Part shown: piece after piece, positions 38,201 through 50,805 of the stretch | Layout: each line of letters starts with the position of its first letter | How positions within the stretch are numbered: the stretch's first letter is position 1 | DNA from: Dromaius novaehollandiae | Lineage: Eukaryota > Chordata > Aves > Casuariiformes > Dromaiidae | NCBI RefSeq assembly: GCF_036370855.1 | Contig: NC_088101.1 | Location: 40,594,544-40,658,543 of the forward strand | Reading direction: 5' to 3' | DNA length: 64,000 nt | The notes under the pieces: generated by a model | The model's input: the letters and a program-made list of their open reading frames with translations, nothing else | Told to the model about the DNA's origin: nothing | Databases searched by the model: none | Program-made: the position numbers and the translations under genes

Positions 38201-40100
38201 CCCTCTGGAGGTAAGGCGAAGGCATCGCAAGGCCCCTTTTGGCAATGTCAGGGTGTTATTTGTGTCAGTTAACATGGGCTTCCCACAAATAAAGACACTA
38301 AACCTTTAGCACCATAGCCACAGCTGCCTTCTTTCTTTAAAATCTTTGACCCTAAGTGTTTGTTAGTGTCTGCAGTGGATAAACTGCTGATCTAATGCTT
38401 TAGCTTTTAAATCAAGTTGACACTTGTATCAGTCTTAATTCATTTGTGGTTACACAGAAATATTCGAAAATACACAAATTATCCCAAACAATTTATTCTG
38501 AACGCCATGAAGTGAAAGGAAGGCCCTTTCCCACATGGGGCATAATTAAATGGTGAAATCCATCCTCATCACCCTGTGGAAACCATGAGTATAACAGTGT
38601 TCGGAAAGAGATTAGGTCAACCAAGAGAAAGCAGGTTAGCGCCGTGGTTGTTGAACACAACAGCCACGGAACAACACAACGTACTGCCCACACAACGTGT
38701 ACTTACCAGGTGTCACGGCCAGAACAGTGACAGACCGCTTGTGCTGGTTTGGGCACCCTTTTCCCCAGCCTCTGCTGTGGCCACAGTTGAGGTGGGACGC
38801 AGGACACCTCCTTGGCTGCTCCACACAAACGTGGCACCGGCAGAGAGGCTGTTACAGCACCTGAGCTCACGTGTGGGAGCCGATGCCCTTTGCTCTCTGG
38901 TCTGGCAGTGTGTGCGCCCGTCCTGGTACCGCTACAGATTAATACTGGACTAGGTGTGCATAGGGATGCAAAGAAAAGTAGTGTCTACGCACAGCCAGAT
39001 ACCAGCCAGCACAGCCGCTCCCCTCTGGTACTACTGATGAATGTTACTGTTCGTAGCACTGACTGTTCATTAGTAGAAGCTGTCGTTTTTTCGTCTGAGA
39101 TCACTTAGCTGAAGTGTTTTGCAAGTAAATTTCTGGCACCCCTCTTCCTGAGGAATGCCAGACACGGCAAGCTGCTCACTGCTTGCTGCATCTACATTTT
39201 TAAATTATTGATATTTCCATTTTGTTAATTTTTACAGAGACATTGATGAATCTGGCAGTTCCTTAAGAGATGCCTCTGTGCTGAAGCTGCAGCCATATCT
39301 GAAGAAACAGCAGATTGGGGATGCAGTATTTCTTTTTGCTCTTCTTTCTTAATCTAAGTACCTTCATCCTGATATGCCAGACACTGGGCTTTACCTTCTC
39401 CTTTAACTCTCTATATAATAAAAAGAAATGTATTTCCAAAGATGACATTTTTATTGTGAAATAGCCCGTTGCTTTTTAAAATATTGTTTTAATTTCCTCT
39501 GTATGTTTTCCCAAACTCTTCACAGTCTACCCCAATCTAACCTTGTGTTTTCTATGTTGTCCCTCATCAAGTACAACCTGAGCACCCTTTATTTAAATTA
39601 CTAAAATCCAGTGGGGCCTTTCTACAATCTCTGGTTTGTTTCTTTTCTGAGGAAATCTCGGCTGAGCAGAGCTGGAGCTGCTGGGGCGAAGGAGGAACTG
39701 GAAGGGGATGAGGCACAGCTGATGGGAGGTTTGGAGACAAGTTGCGTGAATGGCAGCCTGAGGGCAAAAAAGAGACGGAGGTTTTTGCCATGTTTCCCAT
39801 AGACAGCCACTCTCCCTGCTGGCCTAAATCTTCTGGGATTTTGTGTCCTAGCCAAGTCCCCACGACGGAGCCGTCGCACCGTCCATTTGGGCCTGCTGGT
39901 CTGCACTGTCGCAGCTGTTGTGGTAACTCACGGGCTGAAATCCAGCCCTTCACGTAGCTGGGACTTGACTTATTAACGGCCGGGAAGATTAGGGCCAAAG
40001 CCCTAACCTGGCATCCGAAGCTGGGAGCCAGTTGAAGGACTTGAACACAGGCCCAGCGTGCTTGCAACATGGAGAAGGCAAGCAGCCATATACCGTAATC
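35201..40100. other. Intergenic, mixed composition, no gene seen
   Basis: Last part of the CpG-patch zone. Moderate patches occur at about 35680-35780, 38640-39050 and 39660-40070. Frames such as 36195-36641 plus, 36170-36586 minus and 39567-40070 minus overlap each other and have no domain. The block at 37280-37600 is AT-rich and non-repetitive. Confidence 0.4.
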
Positions 40101-43100
40101 CTAAATAATCTGTTTAATGGTCATATATCTAAATAGTCTATTAGGCTCCAGGGTAACAAACAAAAACAGAAGGAAAATGCAGAGACTTCGCAGATCAATA
40201 GAAGTGCTCTGAACCTTTGAAAATTAGACTACTTGGATTAAAACTGCCTAACTTCATTTTTGGGGGGAGATGGGGGGAAATTTTAGCCTTAAACTCTTTG
40301 GTTTGTTATCATACCTAAGCCCTTTCTCAGACTTTTGATCAGAGGGAGCAGATACACCCAAAGGGGAATATCATTCTTTGGTGGGGTCTTTCCATAGTTT
40401 TGCTTAACAGATTAATGATTTTACTTGGCTTGTTTATAGTGTTCTGTTGACTACAGAAGGGTGACAATTTTTTGGAAGAAAAGTTTTTCCTCTGAAAAGA
40501 GTTTAAGTCAACCAAAACCCTCTGTGATTTGGCTGATATTTTTGGCCAAAAAAATTAAACCTTCAAACATCTCTTAAATGTTTTGATTTTTCATTAAAAT
40601 GAACTGAATTGCCTCCTGGTTTACTGAGGACTTTTTAAAAATAAAAATGCTTTTATTCAGCTCTCGTTTAAATTCATTTTTTGGCAGTGGTGATGATTTT
40701 ATAATGATTCAATTCTTTGAATCTTCTTCAAACCTTCCCCTAATTTGGGGGGTTGCCTACCAAAACCAAAAGCTACGGTCTTAGCATCTCTGCCATTCAG
40801 ACAGTCAAAGATAATTATTTGTCCTATTTACTGCAATTTAGCAATGCCTTCCTCATGGGAATTTGATGTTCCTTATCCAGCTGATACAAAGAGGAGTGCT
40901 GGCAGGCAAAGTGGTACTGCTCAAAACAGTCAGTTTATGATCATTGCATGGGCATAATGTTCCGAACCCGCATGTACACCATGATTTTCCTGGAGATGGA
41001 TCTATTATCACCTGCACAAGACTGTTTATGTGACAAAAGCTTCTCACAGCAAGTAGTTGTGGTCCCGAGTTATGAAGCCTTGTGGAAGCATTGAGTACAC
41101 CATTCTGTAACCATCGAACATGCAAACTTGTTTAACTAATGAATTGCAATCTAAATTCCTGAATGTTAACATCCTTGATGCCTTCTGAAGTGACTGTTTT
41201 GTCCACGTTGCAGCCCACACCATGCTGAGATTGGCAAATTCTCGTTGGTACACATGCTGCTTGATTGGGGTGGTTTGAGAGGAAGATCTCATTACAGTAA
41301 TTGTGGCAATGACTTGGGAGAGCTGGGACTATTTTTAAAAGCATTAGTAATATCTGATGGAAAATAAAAGTACTAAAGAAGACACCTCATTAGTTTCAAT
41401 GGGTTTTTCATCAGAAAAAAAAATCAAAAGCATCTAAGTCTACTTAAAATATGCATATATTAAGGAGCACTCAGTCAAGAAGCTGGTGCAGCATACTGTA
41501 CTCATGTTGTGGTTTGCAAATGCTTCCACTGGGGAAGGGAGAGATGAGCATTGAGGGACAGCTGTGGGAGTCCATCTGTGGAGGGACAAGATCTCCAGCA
41601 AGGCAGGTCCTCCACCATTCACACACCAGGTCATGCCAAGCACTCATATGTACTGTACACAGGCACAAACACTGTGGAAATCATGTGTGGCTCCTCCTTG
41701 TTCTCATGTAGCTAAACTGGTTCAGTATATGAGGCAATCAGACATTAGCAGAGTTTGCCATTTCTCATTTTGGAGCCTTTCCAGTGTTCTGTTCAGCCAG
41801 GCAGGCAAGCCCGCAGTGATGACTCCCATATCCTCCATTTAAATATTGACTTAATACTTGTATTTATCTGAGTTATCTGGGGTTTTCTTTGTCACTGAAG
41901 ATATATAAAAAAATACATTTAGAGACCAGCCCCTTCTCAGGTAGCTCTTTCAAAACTCTAGAGAAACTATTGAGACTTGTAGCCTAACCTACTCGACTGC
42001 TGTGTTCCTGGAAGGCATTTCACCATCAGCTGGCACAAGAACATGGTCTGCTTGCCTCTTCTCTTTGTCAGCTCCAGTATTTGCCTGATATTAACTTCAT
42101 TATTAAGTCTTTCTGCTTAGCTTCTTCTGTTGTGGCTGACCCAGAGGGCTTCACAGCTCAAAGTCATCAAACGCTGAAGCCATCTGAAAACCTGAGAGCC
42201 TCCCTCATCATCTTCACCCAGACACAGGGAAGCACGACCCTTCTCTCACCTGTTCTGTTCAGGAGCTCACCAAGAACAAGCTCCTGTCAACTAAACACAA
42301 AACTCAGCACATTGGTCTAACCCCAGAGCATCACGCTAAAAGTACACAGGATGGTCGCAATGACCAGCAGCCGCGGTGGGAGGGCTAAGTCTACGCTTCC
42401 TCCAGGAAACACAGGATATAGCACAGTTAACATTCATTGTTCTTACAGCATGTTTATCTTCATGCTGCTTCTGTTTTTTTCACCTAGACACCATAGACAC
42501 ATTAGTTTAAAGGAGACTAGATATCACTGGTAAACAAAATTATTATTACAGCAGCTTTTTGATAGGGTCCGGATAGTTGCATAAATAAAATGAAACCCAT
42601 TAAAAACCCATTTTCTCACAGCCACAGTTTTCTGACACATTCATTGTTCAGGCTGAAGTTTTCCATGCCTAAAGTGATTTTTTTTCTTATCCCCTTAAAG
42701 TTGAAGCAAAACCCCCAGAACCATTTTTAGGTTATGGGAGAGTGATTCTAACCAAACTTTTTCCAGAAGAGCTACAGTAAAAACAGATGAAGTTTGAAAC
42801 ATGGCCAGGACAGAGTAATCAATGAAAATTAGTGCACTTGCATGCTTCGAAAAGAATTGGCTTTCATTTAGCAAAGCTGTGGCTTTTCAGAAACAGTGTG
42901 CTGTGTACTCCTGGATAAAACATTGCCTACAGGTGGACATACTGCAAGGGTCACTGAGCGCACACATACTGATTTCAAAGAGATTCCTACCTTGCTGCAG
43001 AACCTGGCACTGACTGAAGTCAACACAGAGAAAAATAATACCCTTTTTGGGGTATGATGTTAGAAAAAAGTCATCCAGCGCTTGCTTTTGCAAGAGATGA

Positions 43101-46100
43101 GATAATCCAGCCCTTGAACCTCCTCCAAGCTCCATTAGATGTGAGAGGGCTCACAGAGGGGTCTATTTGCATGCATTGAACTGCTGGAATATGGATTAGG
43201 GTAGCAGAGTTAAAATGGAAGGAATTAAGAGATGCAGTAACTCTCCTTTCTGAGAGCACCACTGAGTCTGAAAGAAACAATTTCTCACTCTTTCCTTCTG
43301 GAAGCAAAGGCTCTCTGGCCTGGCACCAGCTCAGCATCACAGGGCAAGGGGTGTCCTCCCTCTGACTACCTGATGGCCTGCCAGTTAGGGAGTTTCCTGA
43401 GATATAAATTGTCGTGATTTAAGACCCCTTAAGCTAGCACTTACTTAATACCTCTTATTTCTTGGGTGACTGTTTTAACTATTTTTTATCACTAGCAGCA
43501 GATTGAGGGAAGAGGGTAAATCCTGAGTGTGCAGAAGCAATTAAAGTTTCCTGTTCGTTCTCAGTACACTCAGTGGGGCACTAAATAAATAACTCCAGTG
43601 GATAGGTCATCTTCTGAACATAACCATATTCTTTATGGAGTCAATGAGAAACAACAACGAAGTTAAAGAGCTGCCTGCCCACCTGAACATCTTCAAAGAC
43701 ACCTATTGCCTCTGTAAGGAATTCACTGTGCAGACAATTTAGACCATGCAAGAACCTCAGTAGGGGCCAAACGCTTTAAAGTCGATAAGCCAATGCCTAA
43801 ATTAGGCTATCTGGATTCCTCCCTGTGCTTTCTGGAGTGAATATTCCTTTTAATCGTGGCCAGATCCAATGATTTTTAAAGCTTGGTTGTGCTTGAAACA
43901 ATGTAAGAAATTGTGTAAGACAATGTCCAGCAAAGCAACAAACAAAAAACAGGACCAACTTCACCCGACAATGTTCCTGGGAGGTCTCTGAGATATCCTT
44001 TTATACCTAGGTACCACTCATTCGCATATCTTCATTTTCTTTCCATAAGTAAATGCTTCCCGCACTGTCTGAAAGGTTTCACTTCTGACATTCATCTTCA
44101 AAGAAGTTCATATGAAGTGGTTTCCACCATGTCACTTTACAGGTCTTTAAGATAAGGTCCTTATTCTCGGAATCATTTCCTTGCAAAACTAATTACAACA
44201 GCACCCCTTTTTTGACAGCGTTTATAAATGCAAGACTGAAGAAAGATAACACCACTCTGGCTCCTCTGAGAAGATTATAGTGCTTTTTCCTATTTTTAAA
44301 CTCTTTATAGCATTTGGATGATGTGTGACAGATTACTGCCTTGAATTTCTGCATTGCCAGGAAGCACTATTATCCAGCAGGCAATACTGGAACACAGAAT
44401 TCTAAAAGTTATTTATATGATTTACATTTATTGTACATTCTTTTTTCCTCAAAAGCTCATCTGTCTAATGTATTTATCTATTTTGTCTTTTGTCAAAGCA
44501 TATGATGACATGTTCTGAGCCCTTTGAGAAAATGAAATGTACAAAAAAGTTGCCAGGTAATGTTGCACAAAAGATTCAGATTATGCAAGAACAGAAATGA
44601 TGCTAGAATTACTTTTAATAGTCAAAAAGCCATCACAGATGACCTGGGGCAGATTAGGTAGAAAAAGAAGAAAAATCTTCAAAATTCTATAAAATCTTAG
44701 TTTTGGACTGCTTTACAAGTTACAATCCTTTTGCAAAGATGCAGCTATAACTGAACAAAATCTGTTAATATAAATCCAAAGATAAACAATACATGACAAT
44801 TCCTATTCCTTTCAACATGCAGAACTACTTTCAATATTAATTTTAGCAGTATTCCAGACTGAAATATAATAAGTATCTGGTACAACAGGAGCAAAATACA
44901 TGTTCTTTCCCAAACATCCCAAAAATATTTTCATGTTGGGTTACTCAACTTCTAATTACCAATGTAGGAAGGACTGGAATATTCTGAAGTGTCTCAGCAC
45001 AGCCAAGAAAGAACCAAGTCAGACCTGTGGAAAAAGCAGCTTTTAAATCCTTCAGCAATATAATCTAATTGTTTCTGTTAGAAACCGTAAGTTACCTTTT
45101 ATTCTATGAGCTCTTAATTCCACTAGTTTAATTTTTAATTTTTCTCATTTGCCATAGAAAGGCTTTGATCATGTGTTAAACAGTTTTACAGTAACTGGGT
45201 AGGATTGTAAGTACAAGATACAGAATAAGAAATTTATCCTCAGTTTCTCTCATTCTGATGGGTGGAGTTTGATCCCACAAAGACTGAGTTGTGACTTTGA
45301 AGCAACCCAGCAGGTCCTAGCAGTGGGTGGATCACCTCGGGAACCGAGCAGAGAACAAAGCACATTCCAAAGACAGAAACTGTAGGACCTGGCTTAAAAG
45401 CTCAAGCTACAATTCAGGGACTTCACCAAAAAAAGAAACCTGGCAGTTGTGCCAAGCCATCCGACAACCACAGAATTTGGGATAGCATTCAGCACACTTC
45501 CTATTTTATCTGGTTGTCTTGCCTCCAGCTTTCCCCTTTTAGATCACCAGGTTTATTCTTTAACAGCCACTATCAATCAAAAAGTTATTCCTTGAATCAT
45601 ATTCACTTTTGCCTATACATTGTGAAAACTACAGAAACTATTTAACATTTATTAACATTAAAGCCCTCCTTTCCTTTGGACAGCTAGATTACTGACAATG
45701 CTTTTATAGTGTTGAAATATTTCAAAACAGAGGAATCGGAAGACGAAAAAGTGAGAAAAGCATTCAAAATGTCTATAATAGAAGGAGGAGGAGGAAATAA
45801 AAGAAGTTAAAGATTTATTTTTCCTTTGGTTAAAGCCAGCAGGGAATTCCTGAAATTCTTCAAGCTACATCAAGCTAGCTCTTCTAGATCTAAATGTGAA
45901 ACCGTAGAGGATTTATATGCAGCCTTTCAAATGCATTTCAAACACTAGCAATTACTGTCCTCAGGAAGGCTCCCTCTTCTCCTGTTGTTCCTCTGTATCT
46001 GCTAGAGCGCCTTCTTTAAAGTTGTTTCTGACTGGTAAATTTGATTTCTGATTAATAAGTTTTGTGAAAATCATGAAAACCATAAATTTCTTGCAGAGGG

Positions 46101-48764
46101 ATGCATAAAATGATGCAATTTTCATGTTGTGAGCACTTTTCTATGTATGTAACAGAACCATTCTGTATGAGAATTCCTACTGAAACCCTAGGGGAGAATT
46201 GGACTCAGCTGAATTATTCCCAGATGGCTAAAGTATAGTTTCATATTTACAAATATTGCAAAGAGGGAAAACTTATGGATGATGCCAAGAAGTTGAAAAG
46301 ATATTAGTAATCAGAAAAACAGTGAGACTACTCTTTTCTGTGTCACATCACAGAAACAGGCCCTTGGCTTGAATGCCATTTGAGAAAAGGATCTTTTTGT
46401 TTTAGGCACATACTGCAGCCACCTGACGAGGAGGAAAATCCATAGGAAAAAGAGTTAATAAAACCACCAACAATCCATATGAAACAACAATAAAGTCTGC
46501 AGGGCAAGTTCCTGTGGAGGAGATACTACTGTTTTACTTGGGGTATTTCCTCCAAAATTTCCACAAAAAGGCCACAAACAATCATCCAGATTTTAAGCAT
46601 GGATACCTAACATCCAGTGACCTAATTCAGCCCTTAAGCCACAGATCATGGTTTTTGACCTTCAGTTATCAAGAGCTTGAAATCTATCTGCAAGTTTCAT
46701 TTGCACATGGTTTGCAGGGCTCAGACCCAGAGTGCTACTTTCCCCAGGAATACCAGACTTCCACCTTGGAATTCTCTGGACTGAAATATAAGGGGGTTTC
46801 TTGCTGTTTTTGTGCTTGTTCTCCTTGCATTTGCACCTCTTTCCCCTTGAACACTACTTTCCCTGCTTTTCCGTCTCTACAAAAAATAGCCCTAGTGGGT
46901 ATTTCACTGCAGCAGTATCTCTATCTGTGTGTAGTCCATTAAGGAAATGATGTGACATGGAGGACTATCCATTTGTAGAAAACCATGGAGATGGGTTTTC
47001 TACATATAGGTCTACATGCAGACAGTTTGGAGGTGCCTGTGTTGGCTGCAGGATTTCTTTGCTGAGCTAGTACACTGACACACTTAATGAAATGGTATTT
47101 TATTGTGTCCCTTTGATTGTCTCACCTGCAATTTGCTCTGTTAATCCTTTTGCACTGGGTTACTTTAAAAATTCTAACCTGCTCAGTGGTTTCTAACAGC
47201 TTCTCTAAGAAAACAATCCAGCCTCTCCTCCCCATAAATAAACTATGAATCTCCCATTTAGAATTATCCTGGTCCAAAGTAATAAAAGCTACTAATAATC
47301 TTAATGCTCAGCATCTTATGACCCTCCTAGGCTGCAAACAGAAGATTTAATCTCATTAAAAAGCCAGGAACTTCTTCCTACCAAACTTTCTATGGTTAAA
47401 AAACAACTCTCTGTGGCTTATCATGAGATACTCACCTTTAAGTAGCATCAAAAGTTCTGCAAATCTTTTTAGATGTTTCTAAACAATCTTTTTAGATGTT
47501 TCTAAATGTATTATTTATAAGTTCCTCTCCTCCCTCAGAATTCTTTAAAGTTGGAATGGTAGCATTAATGTATCTTAGCTTTACAGGCACAGACAAAAAT
47601 AGAAGCAATAAAACTTTAAAACTCATTAAAACAGTTTAGGAATAAACTGCTGTAAAATATCAGGCATCTACAGAGCACACTGTGGCGTGAAGTATTCTTA
47701 ATGGCTTTATTGTCACTTCTTGGAGATGACCTAAATAACTCATTCACAGCTTCTTCACTCGGATACAGTGCATCTCTCCCAAACACACATTGCTAAACTT
47801 TTTCAGACCACATTCTGAAATGTTACATCCTTTATATATATTCCATGTATATATATAATACACATCTCTAAAGTGGAGTGAGATGATTTCAGTAGCTCAA
47901 CCATTAAGAGAAAAAGGTGCTTTTAGTCATCTGACTACAGCTCCCCAATTTGGGTTGAATTCCCAAAACAATTTTGGCAGGAAGAGATATTGGGGGGGCG
48001 GGGGAGGAACAAAGGAGAGGAAAAAGAGAGGTAGATTCATGAAATTGGAAGCTAAAATAAAATGTGCCTGCCTTTGAATTTTCATGCATTATTTATTAAA
48101 TGTGATCACCTCTATTATATTTCAAAATACCTTGATGAAAATTCAAGCAAAATATTTTTAAATATTTGAATGCCTGAACAAATTTTAAAACCTCTCTATT
48201 GATCCAAAATTCACATCAAGAAATGGCAAGTCTAGATAGACTAATGGATTAAACAGAGGTCTGAGTTATGGTGCCTTTAAGAGTATTGAAGTCTGTGCCA
48301 ATACTCACCATCTTGAACACCTCTATCTCGGCACCTTCACTTTTATATTTATATTCATGTTTTATGCAACTTTTTCAAATGATAGTATTTTCTTTTTCTA
48401 TGCAAATCAAGGTAAATTCTTTCTTCAAACAGAACTGTGTGAGACAGTATCAATTCAAAAGTGTTTCATATATCTTTCTGGTTTGTACTCTTGAAGAAGC
48501 ACAAAGAAGCGCCTGTTATTTAGGGATAATAAGCTCTTTCCAGTTCATTAGTAAGTGAGGACTATGATAATGTTACTGAGATCAGGGAACGCATACAAGG
48601 ACGAATATGACTGAATTAACAGCTTGGATATTTTGCATTCAAGAATCAAATAAGAACGTGTTGCAAATGCTTCAGGTCTATTAATGTTAAGTTTTAATAG
48701 TTCTTGGAATTCTAGGAATATTGGAATAACAATTGGATTCAGTCTGTTTCAAGATGCTGAAAAA
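40101..48764. other. Intergenic, AT-rich, CpG-poor, no gene seen
   Basis: No GC-rich patch occurs here. Short minus frames cluster at 40850-41670 with no recognised domain. The stretch 40455-40600 has TTTTT/AAAAA-rich inverted motifs like those at 16560-16770. A 142-codon plus frame at 46514-46942 is not supported as a gene. The block at 44200-44600 is a possible conserved non-coding element. Confidence 0.45.
47462..47507 (+). repeat. 23-bp direct tandem duplication
   Basis: AATCTTTTTAGATGTTTCTAA plus two bases is repeated back to back (47462-47484 and 47485-47507); the copies differ only at the last base. Confidence 0.9.
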
Positions 48765-49000
48765 TTACATACAGAAGAGAGCCATAAAAATTACTCAAGG
48801 ATTGGAGAAAATGACTCATTGTGTGAGTTTTAGAAATGCTCAGCATAGTTAGTAGGTAAAAAAGGAGACTAAAATTGATCTGATTACAGTGAGCAGTCAT
48901 ATCAGGAATTCAGGTGCTCCTTAATCTAGCAGAGAAAGGTATTGTAAAAACTAATCATTAGAAGAAATTAGCCCAAATTTCCTCTTATAAACTGATGAAG
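48765..49000 (+). mobile_element. CR1-like LINE fragment, degenerate
   Basis: GATTGGAGAAAATGACTCAT, AAAAGGAGACTAAAATTGAT, then CTCCTTAATCTAGCAGAGAAAGG and GAAATTAGCCCAAATTT follow the order of an old CR1 3' segment common in reptile and bird genomes. It has no open frame. The family name rests on my memory of the consensus. Confidence 0.6.
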
Positions 49001-49224
49001 ATCTGTCCTAATCAGGCTCATTTCCCTCATTGCTTCTGTATAAAAATATTAAAAAATCCAAAAAAATCTATCTATCTGTGAGGATCTCCACTAATGACCT
49101 CACTCCAGCTCTGTTCTCCCATTTTCGAAGGTTGCCCTTTGTTGTCTCTTTGGTGGTGGTCCCACCACACCATTCAGGTAACCGACAATATACTCTGCAA
49201 TAAGTCTATAATATAGTAAATCTA

Positions 49225-49375
49225 CAATAAACTCTTACTTGGCACTGTGTCAAATGCTTTTCTGAAAGTCCTATGCATCAATGCTATTGAATGTCTTATG
49301 TCTACATAAGCAGTTAGCACCATACAGAGATTACAGCGGTTTCACATACCTACCTTGAAATCTGCACACAAAACT
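49225..49375 (-). mobile_element. CR1-like LINE reverse-transcriptase fragment, degenerate
   Basis: On the minus strand CAGAAAAGCATTTGACACAG translates to a piece reading (F)RKAFDTVP, close to the conserved SKAFDTV(P/S)H segment of LINE reverse transcriptases. Flanking bases to about 49375 resemble the region before it. Other parts are too diverged to align by eye. It is a dead fragment. Confidence 0.55.
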
Positions 49376-50136
49376 ACTACATCTCTGTGTCATGATTTTT
49401 TATCCAAAGCTAATTCTAAAGCTACAGAGGTAACTAAACAGTCAAGAATTGCATGAATCATTTTATTTTCCCCTTCTTCACCAGCAGGACTCCATCATTT
49501 TCCAGCTGTATGCCTTCACCCCCTCTTCGATGAAACTAAATGTCATACCATGCTATTGGGTGTGTAATTACACACACACATAGTCTTTCTCAATCTTGGG
49601 ACAAGGACTATATTATCCCCTCTATTTGAGGACATTAAGAATTTTGAGGCATGTTTTCACCTTATGTAGTCACTTTTCCTTTCCCACCCTTACAATTCTC
49701 TCTGCCCCACCTTTGTCCCATGGCCAATATCAACACCAGCTTTACTGAAAATTAAGGTGATATATTCTTTTAGTTCTGAGCCATGAGGGATTATCCTTAA
49801 TCTCTGCCTCATTTTCTGTGGTTTTATTTCTTTTCTTCCTTTTTACGACCAGAGAACCTTTGGCAGCTTGTTGTAATTTTCTTCAGTGTATTCACCAACG
49901 TCCCGCAATCCTTACAGTTTTGTCCTTTAAACCATGCTGTTCCTTGCAGGACACTCCATGCTCTATTTTGTCTGCACTAGATAATCTGCTGTCCAGATAG
50001 TTCCAGCTGATGTTCACACCTTTGACTTGAAGCAATTCTAAACTTCCTCAGCATTCAGACTCCTGGGTCCAAATGCCTTCATCTCTATATTTACATAAGT
50101 TTGCTCTTTGAAGTCAGCAATCTTAGAATATAGCTT
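49376..50136. other. Intergenic, AT-rich, no gene seen
   Basis: May contain further decayed LINE sequence, but nothing aligns clearly. A short (AC)n tract is at 49569-49580. Confidence 0.4.
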
Positions 50137-50241
50137 ATCCTGGGCAATGTGCTCTAGGTGACCCTGTTTGAGTGGGGGGGGGGGGGGGGTAGACTAGATG
50201 ATCTCCAGAGGTCCCTTCCAACCTCAACCATTTTGTGATTC
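50137..50241 (+). mobile_element. CR1 LINE 3' end, 5'-truncated, well preserved
   Basis: ATCCTGGGCAATGTGCTCTA, GGTGACCCTGTTTGAG, a G-run, AGATGATCTCCAGAGGTCCC, TTCCAACCTCAACC and TTTTGTGATTC give the complete 3' end of an avian-type CR1. It is the least diverged repeat in the window and the best evidence for a bird. The normal short G-run has expanded to 16 G at 50174-50189. Confidence 0.92.
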
Positions 50242-50658
50242 CTGAGCTTACATGACACAGTAGGGAGATCTGATCAAAACTGTTTTGGCTAGTATAGCTG
50301 TGTCAGTGTGATGTTCCACTTGAGCTAATATACTTTGAATAAGTTAGCTGGAGCAAAGTGTGTGGTAGTACAGCTTCAGATATTCAAATTAGCTCATTCA
50401 GAACTAATTTGGTTATTTCTGCTCTTCCTGGACAGCATAAATTTTTTGAAACTTGTGCTCCAATCGTTATTATACTTGATTTCACAACCTGCGTCAGCAG
50501 TTCAAGCTTCTCTGTGATTCCAGCTTTCTTTCTAAGAATACAGAGGCACCTTGGTTGTGTCTGGCTAACCTCATCCAATACCATACCTGCCCTTTCACTA
50601 ACTGCATCATCTACCTGATCACTGTTCTTCATATTAGTACTTCTTTCTTCTTACTGTA
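50242..50658. other. Spacer between two CR1 fragments, no gene seen
   Basis: AT-rich. Small overlapping frames on both strands without domains. Confidence 0.5.
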
Positions 50659-50805
50659 ACAGAATCATAGAACAATCTAGGTTGAAAGGGACCTCTGGAA
50701 GTCTGTAGTCCAAACTCCTGGTCAAAGCAGTGCTTACTTCAAAGTTAGATCAATTGGATTAGGGCCTTGTCAAGTTTTGCAAATCTCTAAATCTCTGTCC
50801 ATGCC
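50659..50805 (-). mobile_element. CR1 LINE 3' end, older copy
   Basis: Read on the plus strand it has CAGAATCATAGAACAATCTAG, GTTGAAAGGGACCTCTGG, GCAGTGCTTACTTCAAAGTT and AGGGCCTTGTCAAGTTTTGC. This is the reverse complement of a CR1 3' region. Its 3' end faces that of the copy at 50137-50241, 0.4 kb away. It is more diverged and of another subtype. Confidence 0.8.

Noticed and set aside
46514..46942. 142-codon plus frame
   Set aside because: No recognisable domain; likely chance.
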